Below are positions 35,444 through 47,093 of a DNA stretch of 64,000 bases, piece by piece. The DNA is from an uncultured Sphingobacteriales bacterium (GTDB lineage Bacteria > Bacteroidota > Bacteroidia > Chitinophagales > Chitinophagaceae). The DNA is taken from contig CALMQS010000028.1 in NCBI GenBank assembly GCA_937871285.1, positions 1-64,000 of the forward strand, read 5' to 3'. A program made the translations under genes and the position numbers. The notes under the pieces are model-generated. The model searched no databases and had not been told where the DNA came from. It saw only the letters and a program-made list of their open reading frames with translations. Positions within the stretch are counted from its first letter, which is position 1; each line of letters opens with the position of its first letter.

Positions 35444-38400
35444 TTAGGGGTTTTTTCCAAAATAGCCGTAATAAATGCTTGTTCCAGAATAAGTATGCTC
35501 TCCATAAAAGGGCCACCCATTATTGTAGCCATTACCGTTATTTTGATGTTGATTGTAAGCGCCAACTGCCGGCATAACTGACATGTAAAAAACGGCAGGT
35601 GGTACTATAGCTTGTGTTGCTGTAACTCTGTTTATTGATCGCATATTTTTGCCAAACAAAATATTTCCTAAAGTCCTAGCTGTAGTTATCTTGCCGCCAA
35701 ATGACACAGCCGTATAATAATCAGGATATTTAGTTTTGATATCAAGAACACCACCATTTTTTGATAGAATGGCCAATAATGCTAAAGATTTTTCGGTAGA
35801 TTGCAATGAAGCTGCAGTTAGTGCCCACCAAGTAGATAGCATTGATACTTGTCTGCTTCCATTAGGTAAGTTTTTCAAATTGAATGTTAGACCTGTTGCA
35901 GGTCCTGAAAAAGTACCATCCTCATCATTAGTTACCATAAAGTCCCATGGATTTTGAGTCTGGCCAATTATTTCTCCTGTTCTATTACCATCTGCCCCTC
36001 TTACATAAATATTATTATCATTATCAGCTTTTGCATCTTCCACAGTATAGGAGCCGTCTTTGTTCCTTCTGACGTCAGTACTTGCTATGTCATGAGGCTC
36101 AAAATTATCATTTGGTCTGAATTTAGGTTGATCTTTGTCTTTCTCTAAGCCAAATCTCCAAGGATTATGATCGTCATTGTATTCAACTTTATTCTTATCC
36201 AAAGGATCTCTGCCTATTGCATTAGCGTTCAACATTCCATTTGGGTCAACGAACTTAATGGGGTTGTTAAACCCATAGTTGTAGGGTGACCACCGTCCCG
36301 ATAGCTGAGCTAACGGATCCACTACATGCCATCTTCCAATCTGTGGATCATACATCCTCGCCCCATAATCCAACCACTCCAATCCACTACCATCGCTAAA
36401 CTCCTTCCTTTGCTCTTCCTTGCCGTTGTACTTGTATTTATTCTCAGGACTTCCGAACGCTAATGCCTTGGAGCTTATCCCCGCCATAGTAAGCCCGAAT
36501 GGATAATAATGCGTTTCCTCCAGTATGGCTCCCCTGGTATGTATCACCTGTAAATTATCAAAGAACACTTCAACCTGGCTTTGGTTGCTGACATAAATAT
36601 ACACATATCCATTTTTAGGTGCAACCTTTTGTTGCAGATGGTGCGATTTAACCTCACCGTTGTTCTCTACAGGATCGAACCCACTGGCTTCACTTTTAAA
36701 CTGCTCATCAAAAAAGATATAGTTGATAAATGCTCTTGGCTTAGATGAACTCTTGGGTATATTAGCAAGTTGACCGTTAAACAGCGCCGCAATACCATCG
36801 GTGGTATTTGTGATTGCATCGAGTTGTATATCAGTAACACCACCATGCGACACAGCAGCAGTACCGCCTGTTGGCCCCCCGAGCAAACCTGCAAGAATGC
36901 TGAGTGTTGTAATGTCTTTGTTATTGGTAGTACCATCGTCTACATTAGTGAAATAATAGCTCTTTCCAAAAATATCTATCTTATCGCCTGCCATTACCTT
37001 TAAGGTTATGCCCAAACCAGTTACACCCTCAGAGGTAGTGGCTTTGAGCTTATAGAGCTTAGCACTGGTAGCAGTACTAACGCTATAGGGGTTCGGGTTC
37101 ACCTGTGGATCGGTTTCAAAATCACCTCCATTCTTATTTTTATAGGATTGGGTATTTATTCCGGTTGCTTCTGCATTATCAACCACATTGGTACTGTTGA
37201 TGGTGTAAAAATCTTTCTCTTTAAATATCGCATTAGGGCTGCTATCTGTATTGATATCTCCTTCCAGTGTGGCTGCAGGGTAAATATCCTGCTTGATTTC
37301 CTCGGTAAGCACCATCCGTACATTGCCTAAATGATCTTTGATGAAATAATCATATTCAAAGCCAGATGGGGTTGGGGTAGCGGAAACGCTACTGAATAAG
37401 GGTCTTATCCGGCCTTCTTCATGGGCTGCGAGCTGCAGCTTGTCGCTATAACCCTGGGCTGTATTCAAAGTGCCATTGCTGTATACTTTACTTTCGTACA
37501 CAAAGCCGCCTGTATAATACACAGTGGTGGTGGTAATGTCTGTAGGGTAAGGTGTGCCGTTATAGGTAACCGTGGCGCCGGTTTCTATTGTTTGCTTTTT
37601 GATCTTGTTGCCTGTAGCATCATAGGTATAGGTGATGGTACCCTTACCTGTTATAGCAATGGTTTGTGGCAGATTCAGGTAATTGTACGTGATGCTGCTG
37701 ATATCTTTGTTCAGATCGGCGGTCAGGTTGCCATTTACATCGTAGCTGTAATCATTCGCAGAGCCACTGCTGCCGTCTTTAAAATCCCCCAGCTTATGGT
37801 CAGGGGTTATTGCATCCACCACTTTCAGCAGCTTATTGCTGTTACTGTTATAGGTATAAGTCAACTGGTCTATAGGAATGGATGTATTGAGCTTAAGCCC
37901 ATTCTGCGCCATGGCTTTGATGTTCCCATTAGCATCATAGGTTAAACCGCTTACTGAGAAATCTACATTGGCACTGTTGTCGAATGTAGCGCTCTCTCCC
38001 GAGCCTGATGCGTATTGGGTGAACGCTGCTGCCGTAAGGCGGTTGACCGCATCGTAATTGAAATCGTATTTTCTCTTTTCCTGGTCGCCCTCGCTCTTCC
38101 AGAGCATACCGGCTATGTTACCGTTGTATACAGGGGCAAACGTACCATAGCTGGCATTTTTGTCATAGCCCAGTTCCATGGCAAAATACTGGTTGGCATT
38201 GGCATTACTCATATACGCCTTGTTCACATTCAGCAACCAGCCCCGGATATTGTATTCATACGCCTGTTCCTGCAAGGGTTGACGAGGACTATAATAAGTG
38301 TTGGTAGAAGGGTTCTTTTTGCTGCCAACTGTTTTTTTCTTTAGCTGCCCGAGGGCATCGTAGCTGTTGCTTGCAATGGTATTTTCACCTGTGCTGTTTA

Positions 38401-40294
38401 TATTCTTTTTTATATTCAATAACCGGCCCAGGTCATCGTATTCCATTTTGGTGATCACCAGGTAGTTTTGAGGATTGGTACTTTTTTTCTCATGCCGCAG
38501 CACGGTTTGCAGCAACTGCCCAGAAAAACTATACTGATTGGTGGTGATGTCTATACCTCCCGTTTGATTATAGTTTTTTGTTTGAATGACCCTGCCCTTA
38601 TCATCATAGAAGTTTACCGTAAGCAGGCCTGGACCTGTTTTATCCCACATGCCAGTGGGCAGTCCACGGGTTTGGGTAGACTGGGTAAGAGACTGGGGGT
38701 AGGGAAAGCTGGAGGAGGCAGGGGGAAAATAGCTATCGTAGCTGTTGTCCTTGCTGCCAAACAATGTGGCTTCGTATAATCCCGTCCAGCTATAGTCATC
38801 ATAATAGGTTACTGTTAAAATGTCTAACTGGGTCAGATCAATAAATGTGGGAACATGGCTTACATCTTTGCTCTTCACCGTACCCCCTGAATTGATCGCC
38901 GGTTCTAATGTAGTTTCAAAATTATCGGCAGTTACACTTTCAAATCCGGGGTTGAATGTTATGCTGGTCACGGCCTTGTATTCCGATATGGAAGTTACAC
39001 GGCTATTTACCGCAATATCTATTGGTAATCCTGAAGACTCGGCTGAACCATTTTCAGCCGCCTGGTTTACCGCGGTTTGCAGATCGTAGAAAGAGTTGTT
39101 GCTGCTATAGAAAGCCGTAACTGCAGGCCTGTTCAATGCATCATAAAGATGCATGAGCCATTTGCCCTGAATCGCCAGGTTAAGGTCTTGTGTAAACACC
39201 AGCCTGTCACGGCCGTCATAGATCATGTATGTCTCCCCTGCACCGGGTATTTTTTTGATGATCATGCGGTTGCGTTGATCATATTCATAACGGAAGCACT
39301 GCTCCTTTAAGATGTCTCCGTTTAATGCATTGATGTTCCAGCTATTTTCTATTAACAGTTCCACACCCCGGGGCTGTACCACGCAGCGCAGGTTGTTCAG
39401 GTCATCATAAATGTAATAAGTGCACAGCCACCCGTCGTGGTTCTTACCCGCGCCATCATCGGCTGCTGCCGTAAGCTGTACTTTCTTTAAGACTACTTTG
39501 CCTTCCTTGTCTTTAAACTCAACAACCTGATTGTTCTGCTCGTCAACACTAATGGTTTTATACAGCTCCCCTGCCGGGTAAGCGCCCGGGCTGGTATAAG
39601 AACTCAAGCTGCCAAAGGATCCGATGGCAACATTCCATATCCGCACCGCATCAATTGCCGTATTGGCATAGTATTTTGTTTTGATAGATTTACGGTCTGC
39701 CTCCTGCATTTGGCCGGTGGTACCCGCCCAACTGTTGCCCGGTGCAAAAACCTCGGTTACGCGGTTCAGTGGTGAAGCCTCAAAGCGGGTCTCTCCATAA
39801 TAAAAGGTTTCTCCCTGCCCGGCTATGGGTGAGCCGGAACCTCCATAAAATGTAGCCTGCTGGGCAAAGGGATCCAGCTTGAAGCTGCCGTCATTCTTTG
39901 TAACACCGGTAGCAGTGGAGGGAGTGGGCAGGTATTTGAAAGGCTCTCTTCCAAAGCCATCGTATTCTGTCATGCTCACCAGGTCAACAGCGTTGGCACC
40001 AGATGGTGGGTTGGATGGATCAGTGGCAAAGGAACCCTGCTTTACCACCGTCTGCAGCGGACGACCCAAACCGTCAAAATATTGGGTGGTCTGCTGCACA
40101 TCCCGCAAAGAACGGTTTATTAAGGTATTGGGGTTTTGTTCAGGCGCCTTTGCATCCCATATACGAATGAAGCTTTTTTGGGTGTTATTATAATTGTCAG
40201 GAATGGTACGCGGAAGTTGGGCTATAACCGTATCTATGCAAAATATTACAAGGCATAAGATCAGGGGTAGTATTATTTTTCTGGATGTATGCAT
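35444..40294 (-). CDS. Large secreted Rhs/YD-repeat protein with variable toxin-like C-terminus
   Basis: A 1616-residue protein. A signal peptide (1-25) leads into a DUF6443-like N-terminal region ([20 protein letters not shown]). YD/Rhs repeats fill about 600-1100 ([27 protein letters not shown]). The Rhs core ends with [21 protein letters not shown] and [11 protein letters not shown] at about 1345-1355. The last 260 residues are unlike the core: [19 protein letters not shown], then [13 protein letters not shown]. They are probably the toxin or effector domain, which I cannot assign. The core should form a cage around that tip. Confidence 0.85.
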   Translation of the reverse strand: MHTSRKIILPLILCLVIFCIDTVIAQLPRTIPDNYNNTQKSFIRIWDAKAPEQNPNTLINRSLRDVQQTTQYFDGLGRPLQTVVKQGSFATDPSNPPSGANAVDLVSMTEYDGFGREPFKYLPTPSTATGVTKNDGSFKLDPFAQQATFYGGSGSPIAGQGETFYYGETRFEASPLNRVTEVFAPGNSWAGTTGQMQEADRKSIKTKYYANTAIDAVRIWNVAIGSFGSLSSYTSPGAYPAGELYKTISVDEQNNQVVEFKDKEGKVVLKKVQLTAAADDGAGKNHDGWLCTYYIYDDLNNLRCVVQPRGVELLIENSWNINALNGDILKEQCFRYEYDQRNRMIIKKIPGAGETYMIYDGRDRLVFTQDLNLAIQGKWLMHLYDALNRPAVTAFYSSNNSFYDLQTAVNQAAENGSAESSGLPIDIAVNSRVTSISEYKAVTSITFNPGFESVTADNFETTLEPAINSGGTVKSKDVSHVPTFIDLTQLDILTVTYYDDYSWTGLYEATLFGSKDNSYDSYFPPASSSFPYPQSLTQSTQTRGLPTGMWDKTGPGLLTVNFYDDKGRVIQTKNYNQTGGIDITTNQYSFSGQLLQTVLRHEKKSTNPQNYLVITKMEYDDLGRLLNIKKNINSTGENTIASNSYDALGQLKKKTVGSKKNPSTNTYYSPRQPLQEQAYEYNIRGWLLNVNKAYMSNANANQYFAMELGYDKNASYGTFAPVYNGNIAGMLWKSEGDQEKRKYDFNYDAVNRLTAAAFTQYASGSGESATFDNSANVDFSVSGLTYDANGNIKAMAQNGLKLNTSIPIDQLTYTYNSNSNKLLKVVDAITPDHKLGDFKDGSSGSANDYSYDVNGNLTADLNKDISSITYNYLNLPQTIAITGKGTITYTYDATGNKIKKQTIETGATVTYNGTPYPTDITTTTVYYTGGFVYESKVYSNGTLNTAQGYSDKLQLAAHEEGRIRPLFSSVSATPTPSGFEYDYFIKDHLGNVRMVLTEEIKQDIYPAATLEGDINTDSSPNAIFKEKDFYTINSTNVVDNAEATGINTQSYKNKNGGDFETDPQVNPNPYSVSTATSAKLYKLKATTSEGVTGLGITLKVMAGDKIDIFGKSYYFTNVDDGTTNNKDITTLSILAGLLGGPTGGTAAVSHGGVTDIQLDAITNTTDGIAALFNGQLANIPKSSSKPRAFINYIFFDEQFKSEASGFDPVENNGEVKSHHLQQKVAPKNGYVYIYVSNQSQVEVFFDNLQVIHTRGAILEETHYYPFGLTMAGISSKALAFGSPENKYKYNGKEEQRKEFSDGSGLEWLDYGARMYDPQIGRWHVVDPLAQLSGRWSPYNYGFNNPIKFVDPNGMLNANAIGRDPLDKNKVEYNDDHNPWRFGLEKDKDQPKFRPNDNFEPHDIASTDVRRNKDGSYTVEDAKADNDNNIYVRGADGNRTGEIIGQTQNPWDFMVTNDEDGTFSGPATGLTFNLKNLPNGSRQVSMLSTWWALTAASLQSTEKSLALLAILSKNGGVLDIKTKYPDYYTAVSFGGKITTARTLGNILFGKNMRSINRVTATQAIVPPAVFYMSVMPAVGAYNQHQNNGNGYNNGWPFYGEHTYSGTSIYYGYFGKNP

Positions 40295-40332
40295 ATATAA
40301 AGTAGTTAGAATAAAGATTAATGAGTGCGGTT

Positions 40333-40887
40333 TTAATGATCCGGTACCTGCATCGCCAGTATATTGCCCATTACCGATCCGTTTACTGCCATTGAAGGTT
40401 TTAGTACGGCGAATAATCTCCCGGTTTCACTAATCACAAATAAGTATCCGCCTCCCTTTATATCGTGGTCAAAATGCCGGTTTTCGTTTTTGTTCGTCAC
40501 CCACCGGAGCAAAGGATGTTGTGCACTTCCGCTGGATTTTTTGCCAGCGGAAAACCGGGAAACCTGGTAGTTTCCGGATAAGCCCTGCCACCGCATTGTA
40601 TCAACAGCTTTGGAAGAAGGGGCTAAATCATTTATGGGAATAACAATAACCGCAAGCCTTTCCTGATATTTTCGCTGCAGGTCCTCAAGCTGCACGAGCA
40701 GTTGTGAATCGGGGTTGTATGCATCGCACACCGCCACCAAAACCTTTTTGCCCTGAAAGACAACCATGTTAATAGAGCGGCTTGAATCTCTTACCGGAAC
40801 AGACAACTGGTATAAAGAGCTGGCCTCCTGCCCTAAAAGAAGCGAAGCAGGATACAAGTATAGGAAAACATAAAAAAGGAGTTTCAT
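40333..40887 (-). CDS. Exported glutathione-peroxidase-like (thioredoxin-fold) protein
   Basis: A 184-residue exported protein with signal peptide 1-19 (SLLLGQ). [16 protein letters not shown], then [21 protein letters not shown] and HPLLRWV with [17 protein letters not shown] follow the layout of glutathione peroxidases. The usual active-site spacing is lost: Cys54 is the only candidate and no Cys-Gly-x-Thr motif exists, so it is probably degenerate. It lies between the two large Rhs-type genes on the same strand. Assignment is tentative. Confidence 0.5.
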   Translation of the reverse strand: MKLLFYVFLYLYPASLLLGQEASSLYQLSVPVRDSSRSINMVVFQGKKVLVAVCDAYNPDSQLLVQLEDLQRKYQERLAVIVIPINDLAPSSKAVDTMRWQGLSGNYQVSRFSAGKKSSGSAQHPLLRWVTNKNENRHFDHDIKGGGYLFVISETGRLFAVLKPSMAVNGSVMGNILAMQVPDH

Positions 40888-40917
40888 TGTTTATATCTGT
40901 TTTAAGTTTTAATGTAT

Positions 40918-43900
40918 TTAATATGCAGTAACAGTAGTAATGGCAGTATTTAACAGCACATTGGTAGCGCTGAAATCCGTGTCGGGTATTGCCTGCACAT
41001 AACTGTTGATACTATAGTACTCTGATTCTCCGTTAACTTTCATTGTTACATTGTAGACACCTGTGGGTATTGTGCCCGCCGTAGTGGGTGTGGTTTTTTT
41101 CGGAAGCGAAAAAGTGTACAGGATGCCCGTCAGGGTATTGGTCAACTTGAGGGTTATCGTTTTGGGCATCTGGTTGGTGTAAACAATATCCGTCGTCGGA
41201 GGTATTGGAGGCAGGCAGGTGCCGTTGGCATTGGCATACAACTGTCCGGCAGACGCTGTTTGTGAGATTGCCTGGGTATTGGCATCCGCCTGTGAAATAA
41301 AGGAAGTGTAAATGTTAGGGGCAACCACATAAACCACCGTGGACGGTGTGTTATTTGGAGGACAGTCATTACGGGTATAATTTACATTTTGCGTGGTATT
41401 TTGATATACCCCCGCATAGATTGTCATCGCATCAGTAATACTTACATTGATGTAAGTTACAATGCTCCCTGTCTTTACCTGACCGTTCAAACTAAACTTA
41501 AGATTATCACCGGACTTGACCTCTATTTCAATATCGTAGGTTCCCCAATATACGTTATTAGTGTAACTGGCACCAGAAGCTATTGTTTTATTAATGAAAC
41601 CGAAATGAGAACTTACCTCGTTAGCTGTAAAGTTTACATAAAAGGTCTGCTGTCCCTGCTCACCTGAGTTTTTGAGCGTTACAGCTATAGGAATACGCTG
41701 GCAGGTTCCATTGGTATTAGCATATGCCTGCCCGTTTGCATCCACATCGTTCTGAGCCAACAGATCAGCAGCTTCCTGGCTTATTGTTGAGTTGTAGCTA
41801 TTGGCCGCAACAGTATATATTACCGAAGAGCCATTATAACCTGCTCCACAATCACGAGCGAAGCTGCCGCTCTTCTCTTCATTATAGTAATAAGTCAGAC
41901 AGTCCTCGGGCTGACCTGCATAATTGTAACATAACTTTTTGAGAACATTTTTACTCTGGTCTTTTACAAGTGCAAGCCTGCCAAAACCGTCATATTCATA
42001 ATAAGTAATACGGTTGCTGGCGTCACACTGGCTGGTCATGCCAATCAAAGGTTCATAGGTGTAGGTGGTCATCTGGGCAGTGACAGGATAAAGGCGGAGC
42101 TCATCAATGCTTCCGCTTCCGCTGATAGTGGCGACATTTTGACCGCTGACCTTATGCTCATAATACTTCCAGCCATTTACCGTTCTGCCGCTGATGGGAT
42201 AACCACTTATAGTTCCTGCAATGCTGAGTGCAGATAAACTTGTTGGTCTCCAGTAAGAAATAATATAAGTTGTTGCACTGTTGACTGATCTGGTAATGTA
42301 GCCTGAAGAAATATCATACGCTTTTTTTCCGGTAGGTGCTAATAGCTCCCTAAATGGAGTGCCACTAAAAGTCCAGTTACCTTTGCCATCCGACTCGAAC
42401 GAGGTATAGGCAATGTCTGATTGGGAGGCGTTGGTTGCTTCAGCAACTAAATATCTTGAGTGATAGTCCCAAATAAATGAATGTGATATGTCATTGACTT
42501 TATGTTGTTCGTTGGGATTGCCCGCGTCATCATACGAGTCTATAATCAAATTCGCGTGATACTTACTATCTGGTGAAAAACCTGTAGAACTTCCGGCCGG
42601 AGGTAAAATGCCAGTGGATCTGTTGCTAAATTTAAAATTGGTCATTGGAATTTTCCCTGGATTTTCCATATCCATTACTTCATCAATTTGCCCTTTACCT
42701 GATTCCTTGTATTTCACAATCTGACCAGATAATATGTACTTTGTTCCATTAGTTTCATTATACTTCACCCTTTCGATAGGAAACTTTAGTAAGTTATTGT
42801 TTTTCATATCATCAAGAAAAATAGTCCCCGCAGGAAAGTCTTCCGGATACAATGCCATACTACTCACAGGAACACCATTACTGCCCGTAGTCGTATGCCT
42901 TACAAGATATCCACTACCATTATAGTGATAATCGTGTACTACCGTATTTGAAACTCCTCCTGAAAGACTATACGTCGTCTCCTCAACTTGCTTTGGAAGA
43001 AACGGATAATAATATTTTTTGAATGATTGTACTATTCCTCCGGTCATGTGCGCTCCTGCAATATGAAAATCGGGGAAATCTGACGAACTGGTAAATAAGT
43101 TTGTTTTAGTTTCTTTAATAAGTACCGGGTCGTCATTTTCGTCATATTTAAAATATCTTACGCTTTTCTGAATACCACGCTCAAAGGATTTATCGTTAAA
43201 ATAAATGCCTACATAACTATTATGTAGATGCTTATTTGTAATGCCATCAAATAATGTTGGATCGAGTTTAATCGTGTTGTAGCTATTTTCATCTGGATTT
43301 GAAATATAGTCTGTAAACAGGTAGTTAGTATAACCATTTTCCACCATTTTTTCGGTAACTTCCGAGTACTGTATATAATGTTCATTACCTGAATATGTAT
43401 TGTTGAAACTAGTACTTCTTATTCTTAAGTGCTTGGTTGTAGCTGTGCCAGGGACAACATTCTCCCAATAAAATAAATATCGAGGCCACTGCAACAAAAC
43501 ACCACTTGAAATATTACCAGCAGGATAATCTTTTTTGTATATAAATTCCCTCACATTACTGACCTTAATTCCATCATATTCTTCTATTCTTGCAATTCTC
43601 GCTCCTCCAGTATTGCCTGATACCTCATAAAGATTGGGCAAAAAATTAAAGTCGTTCTTTCGTTCTAATCGCCAATGATATTCATGCGCTTGGTAATCAA
43701 ACTTTGAATATCCCGAAGTAGGATATGTGATCTGCTCAAGCATTGCTGTCTTGCACTTTGTAGTATCTGGATCGCGCTTATTATCTGTTATGGTCTCGTC
43801 ACCATTAACACTATAATCGATTTGTGGAATAACCGCCTGATAAGTATTATTACTACCATTCCAAAATCCCCAATGATCGATGGAGCCGGTTAATGGAGAG

Positions 43901-45240
43901 GGTAGATTAGAAGTATTGTAATAATTAAAAGTAAAAGGTGCTTTTCCAGATTCAGTAAGAGAAGTTAAAAATAGTCTACTCTCAGTTCCGCCTAAATACG
44001 CATAATCAAATTGAAATTCTTTTCGCGTATTCAATTTATAGTCCCTAATTGCTATCTTCTTAATACGTAAATTATATTGATTGAAATCATTATTAACATT
44101 ATCGGGGTCCTGATAAAATTTGTTCTCATTTTGTACATAATCAAATTTTATAGAAGCCCTGTTGTTCACGAGAATTTCTTCAAGATAAATCGTTTTGGTA
44201 ACTGATTTCGAGGTTGTAACTGAAGCACTACTGCCCGCCACGTACGCGCCACCAGCATAAGCGTACTCATCCGCTCGGGAATTCCTTATGTGGTTAACGT
44301 TAAATAAATAGTGAAAACCATCATTGGGCCCATTTTCCTGATGTAAATCTGAATTAAATGGCTTGTATTTATACTCAACAATTTGCCCATTGGGAGCAGT
44401 AATTTTCTTTAAATGCCAAGAGTTAATAACGGGATTAAATACTTCATTTGAGGGATATAGATTAAAAGCTACTTCCAAAAAAGAAGTATTACCACCGAAA
44501 TCGTATTTATATCCGTCATCGGTAATAATAGAAATAGAAGAGTTCTCAACTTCGCTTGTAGCGATGTCCCGCATCAATTGAATTCCGACTCCGGAAAGGT
44601 CAATCTTGAAGGGTTTATTGCCAATTGTTCGAACTTCTCCATTGTTTTCTATATAAAATTTGCCACTTAAACCGGGAACATTAAAACTAAAAAGATCTGG
44701 TTCAGCTTCACATGTGCCAATATTCCAATATAAATTTTGGGAAACACTTCCTGCAGACAAATTAAATATGTTTGACTTACTAGTTGTTTTTATTGCTAAA
44801 TTGTTCTTAATTCCATACAACAATCCATTAAGCTGATAATACCCACCGATATCTTGAAAATTATATGAATCATCAGGAACACCATTAACAACTCTCGTAA
44901 TAGCTCCTCCTGCGTTTAATGACCACCCAAGCCCCACAATACCTTCTCTTTGATTTGGCATAAAACCAGGTGAATTGTATGCAATGTAGACGGGGATATT
45001 AAAATTATTATCATTATATGAATATATGGGAATATCAACCCAAATCTGTCCGGTAGATAAGCTTACCTTGTGCCCTCCGTATTTTGTAAAACTAAATGCC
45101 TGAGGAGACATAAGATTTCCACCAAAATTGAAATCTTGCTTCTGCAAGACTTCGTGTCCTGTCTGGTTATATCCTTTGGTTAGACTGAAGAACATACAGA
45201 TCCACAGCAACCTTTTTCCACTGTGAAAAAATGTATTCAT
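40918..45240 (-). CDS. SpvB/Rhs-like secreted protein with DUF5977-type repeats
   Basis: A 1440-residue protein from ATG 45240, which gives a proper signal peptide; 13 further codons upstream are possible. The N-terminal part resembles SpvB/TcdB-type beta barrels (GIVGLGWSLNAGGAITRVV). YD-like sequence lies near 1040 (TYYEYDGFGRLALVKD). The C-terminal 300 residues contain two repeats with the pattern YNSTISQEAADLLAQND and YANTNGTC (DUF5977 type), interleaved with beta domains. No toxin tip is evident. It is probably a cell-surface or shell partner of the Rhs protein. Confidence 0.8.
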   Translation of the reverse strand: MNTFFHSGKRLLWICMFFSLTKGYNQTGHEVLQKQDFNFGGNLMSPQAFSFTKYGGHKVSLSTGQIWVDIPIYSYNDNNFNIPVYIAYNSPGFMPNQREGIVGLGWSLNAGGAITRVVNGVPDDSYNFQDIGGYYQLNGLLYGIKNNLAIKTTSKSNIFNLSAGSVSQNLYWNIGTCEAEPDLFSFNVPGLSGKFYIENNGEVRTIGNKPFKIDLSGVGIQLMRDIATSEVENSSISIITDDGYKYDFGGNTSFLEVAFNLYPSNEVFNPVINSWHLKKITAPNGQIVEYKYKPFNSDLHQENGPNDGFHYLFNVNHIRNSRADEYAYAGGAYVAGSSASVTTSKSVTKTIYLEEILVNNRASIKFDYVQNENKFYQDPDNVNNDFNQYNLRIKKIAIRDYKLNTRKEFQFDYAYLGGTESRLFLTSLTESGKAPFTFNYYNTSNLPSPLTGSIDHWGFWNGSNNTYQAVIPQIDYSVNGDETITDNKRDPDTTKCKTAMLEQITYPTSGYSKFDYQAHEYHWRLERKNDFNFLPNLYEVSGNTGGARIARIEEYDGIKVSNVREFIYKKDYPAGNISSGVLLQWPRYLFYWENVVPGTATTKHLRIRSTSFNNTYSGNEHYIQYSEVTEKMVENGYTNYLFTDYISNPDENSYNTIKLDPTLFDGITNKHLHNSYVGIYFNDKSFERGIQKSVRYFKYDENDDPVLIKETKTNLFTSSSDFPDFHIAGAHMTGGIVQSFKKYYYPFLPKQVEETTYSLSGGVSNTVVHDYHYNGSGYLVRHTTTGSNGVPVSSMALYPEDFPAGTIFLDDMKNNNLLKFPIERVKYNETNGTKYILSGQIVKYKESGKGQIDEVMDMENPGKIPMTNFKFSNRSTGILPPAGSSTGFSPDSKYHANLIIDSYDDAGNPNEQHKVNDISHSFIWDYHSRYLVAEATNASQSDIAYTSFESDGKGNWTFSGTPFRELLAPTGKKAYDISSGYITRSVNSATTYIISYWRPTSLSALSIAGTISGYPISGRTVNGWKYYEHKVSGQNVATISGSGSIDELRLYPVTAQMTTYTYEPLIGMTSQCDASNRITYYEYDGFGRLALVKDQSKNVLKKLCYNYAGQPEDCLTYYYNEEKSGSFARDCGAGYNGSSVIYTVAANSYNSTISQEAADLLAQNDVDANGQAYANTNGTCQRIPIAVTLKNSGEQGQQTFYVNFTANEVSSHFGFINKTIASGASYTNNVYWGTYDIEIEVKSGDNLKFSLNGQVKTGSIVTYINVSITDAMTIYAGVYQNTTQNVNYTRNDCPPNNTPSTVVYVVAPNIYTSFISQADANTQAISQTASAGQLYANANGTCLPPIPPTTDIVYTNQMPKTITLKLTNTLTGILYTFSLPKKTTPTTAGTIPTGVYNVTMKVNGESEYYSINSYVQAIPDTDFSATNVLLNTAITTVTAY

Positions 45241-45388
45241 GAAGATTTTTGATTGTTTTTTTTTGATAAAAAATATCATCTCTTTTTAATTTATTTCTTT
45301 TTACATTGCATTCAATGCACCGCAATACCTTATTGAATTTAATTTTTTTAAAATCCGGCTAATGCTCTCTGATATAACACTGCTTTTG

Positions 45389-46252
45389 CTATTTTCTCAG
45401 CTGCCTGATCTCCATTTCCAGTTTGGCCTGCCTTTCAATCATTGATTCATTCTCCTTTTTCAGATCAATAACATATAAAGTCAGCTCTTCAATTTTCTTA
45501 AGTAATAAAGCCTGGTTTTCACCCAGGTCCAGACCATTCTGTTCTACTTCGGTGGCAGAGGGGATATCCGGCAGATGCTGGTGCTCCTTTATAAATTGTT
45601 CAACTTCGGCTAATGAGGGCAGCCTGTATTTCTGATCAAACACGTAGTCCGGCCAAGCCGACTGATCCACTTTGATTTTTCTTGTGCGTATACCCGTTTC
45701 TACGAATAACCGGTAGCCGGGATCTGAGGTGTTAAGTGTTCCTATCCCTACTTTCCCCTCTCCACGAAAAATAGCCACATCTATGGCATCCACCCCTCCG
45801 TTATAGCTTTGGATCCTGACATCACCTCTCACATCGCGGTTCAAATAAATTACTCCTCCTTCCTTTGCATTGATTACTATATGCCCTGCATTGTTTCGTA
45901 TTCCAGCCTGTGTAGGATCAAACGTGGCGGCTTCATTAAGATAAAAGCGATGAATGCCTGTAAGCATCACAACATTTCCCAGTATATCTAATTTTTTGGA
46001 TGGGGCATTGGTACCTATCCCAATGTTACCGTTATTGAGGATGCTGAGATAATTAGCAGCGGATTTTTTTATGTTAAGATAGAAGCTGGTGCCAACATCC
46101 AGATCTGTATTTTCTGTGAGCGTCCCCCCAAATTTTGCCTGGTTACCGGATTGCGTTAACCCGTTTGCAACCGTAGTTATTTGAGCAACTGAAAATTTAA
46201 CTGCACCTGTTAACAACAGGCATATCATGACTTGTTTTATAAAAGGTTTCAT
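45389..46252 (-). CDS. Fibre-like surface protein with C-terminal coiled coil (copy 1)
   Basis: A 287-residue exported protein; ATG at 46252 gives a signal peptide ending KFSVAQ. A beta-helical region carries the NGNIGIGT and KVGIGT motifs of tail-fibre-like proteins. The end has the block YRLPSLAEVEQFIKEHQHLPDIPSA, followed by a heptad coiled coil (ALLLKKIEELTLYVIDLKK). This type is common next to Rhs genes in Bacteroidota. It shares its last 90 residues with the next gene. Confidence 0.75.
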   Translation of the reverse strand: MKPFIKQVMICLLLTGAVKFSVAQITTVANGLTQSGNQAKFGGTLTENTDLDVGTSFYLNIKKSAANYLSILNNGNIGIGTNAPSKKLDILGNVVMLTGIHRFYLNEAATFDPTQAGIRNNAGHIVINAKEGGVIYLNRDVRGDVRIQSYNGGVDAIDVAIFRGEGKVGIGTLNTSDPGYRLFVETGIRTRKIKVDQSAWPDYVFDQKYRLPSLAEVEQFIKEHQHLPDIPSATEVEQNGLDLGENQALLLKKIEELTLYVIDLKKENESMIERQAKLEMEIRQLRK

Positions 46253-46358
46253 AAGAAGCAAAAATTGGTTTAATAAATCCATTGTTTTTGTATGATTGAA
46301 AAAAGAGCTATTATAAGTCAGACTAAATCACCCCTGTTGCTGTCACCGATTTTTTTCT

Positions 46359-47060
46359 TTACTTTTCTTTTTCAAGCCGTTCTACTTTTTTGTTCAACTC
46401 GATAATGTAAAGAGTTAGCTCCTCAATTTTTTTAAGCAATAACGCCTGGTTATCACCCAAATCCAAGCCGTTTTCTTCTACTTCAACGGCGGAAGGAATG
46501 TCGGGCAGATGTCCGTTGGATTTAATAAAGTCTTCAACTTCCCACAGGCCGGGCAACCTGTATTGAGGAGAGAAAACATAATCAGGCCAGCCGGATGCTA
46601 TTACTTTTATTTTTTGAGAAAAAATATTGCCATTCACCGCAAGCTTAGCCTGCGGACTTGATGTACCAATGCCCACATTACCACTGGTCGCATCTATTTT
46701 CATCACTTCCCTTTCGCCAGATGAAGAATTTGTTACCCAGCTAAAATAGCCACCCCAGTTATCCAATTTGGTTTTCAGATATCCGGCTCCACCGCTTGCT
46801 CCGGCTATTATTTGGGCATTTGAATAATTATTATCAGTAGGAAATCCTGAAATATCAATGATGAAGGAAGAACCGGAGGCAGATGAAGAAAACCTTCCAT
46901 TACCCGTTACTTCCAATTTAGCTCTCGGCGTTGTTGTTCCAATACCCACATTGCCGGAAGAAGGAAAAGTATTCGTTTGTGCTGATACTCCAGCTGATAT
47001 ACAGAAAATAACAGAAAGCAGGATTATATTTCTGATAGATTGGCGTTGTAAAACTTTCAT
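46359..47060 (-). CDS. Fibre-like surface protein with C-terminal coiled coil (copy 2)
   Basis: A 233-residue exported protein with signal peptide 1-28 (GVSAQ), two GNVGIGT motifs and the same closing module as its neighbour (YRLPGLWEVEDFIKSNGHLPDIPSA, then a coiled coil). The two genes look like diverged paralogues with different middle sections. A trimeric surface fibre is the likely shape; its function in the toxin locus is unknown. Confidence 0.75.
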   Translation of the reverse strand: MKVLQRQSIRNIILLSVIFCISAGVSAQTNTFPSSGNVGIGTTTPRAKLEVTGNGRFSSSASGSSFIIDISGFPTDNNYSNAQIIAGASGGAGYLKTKLDNWGGYFSWVTNSSSGEREVMKIDATSGNVGIGTSSPQAKLAVNGNIFSQKIKVIASGWPDYVFSPQYRLPGLWEVEDFIKSNGHLPDIPSAVEVEENGLDLGDNQALLLKKIEELTLYIIELNKKVERLEKEK

Positions 47061-47093
47061 GTTTTTACTATTTAAAATTTAATCATTTGGTTG

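Noticed and set aside
35444-45240. Numerous plus-strand frames of 60-170 codons inside the Rhs and SpvB-like genes
   Set aside because: They are antisense shadows of long, clearly coding minus-strand genes.
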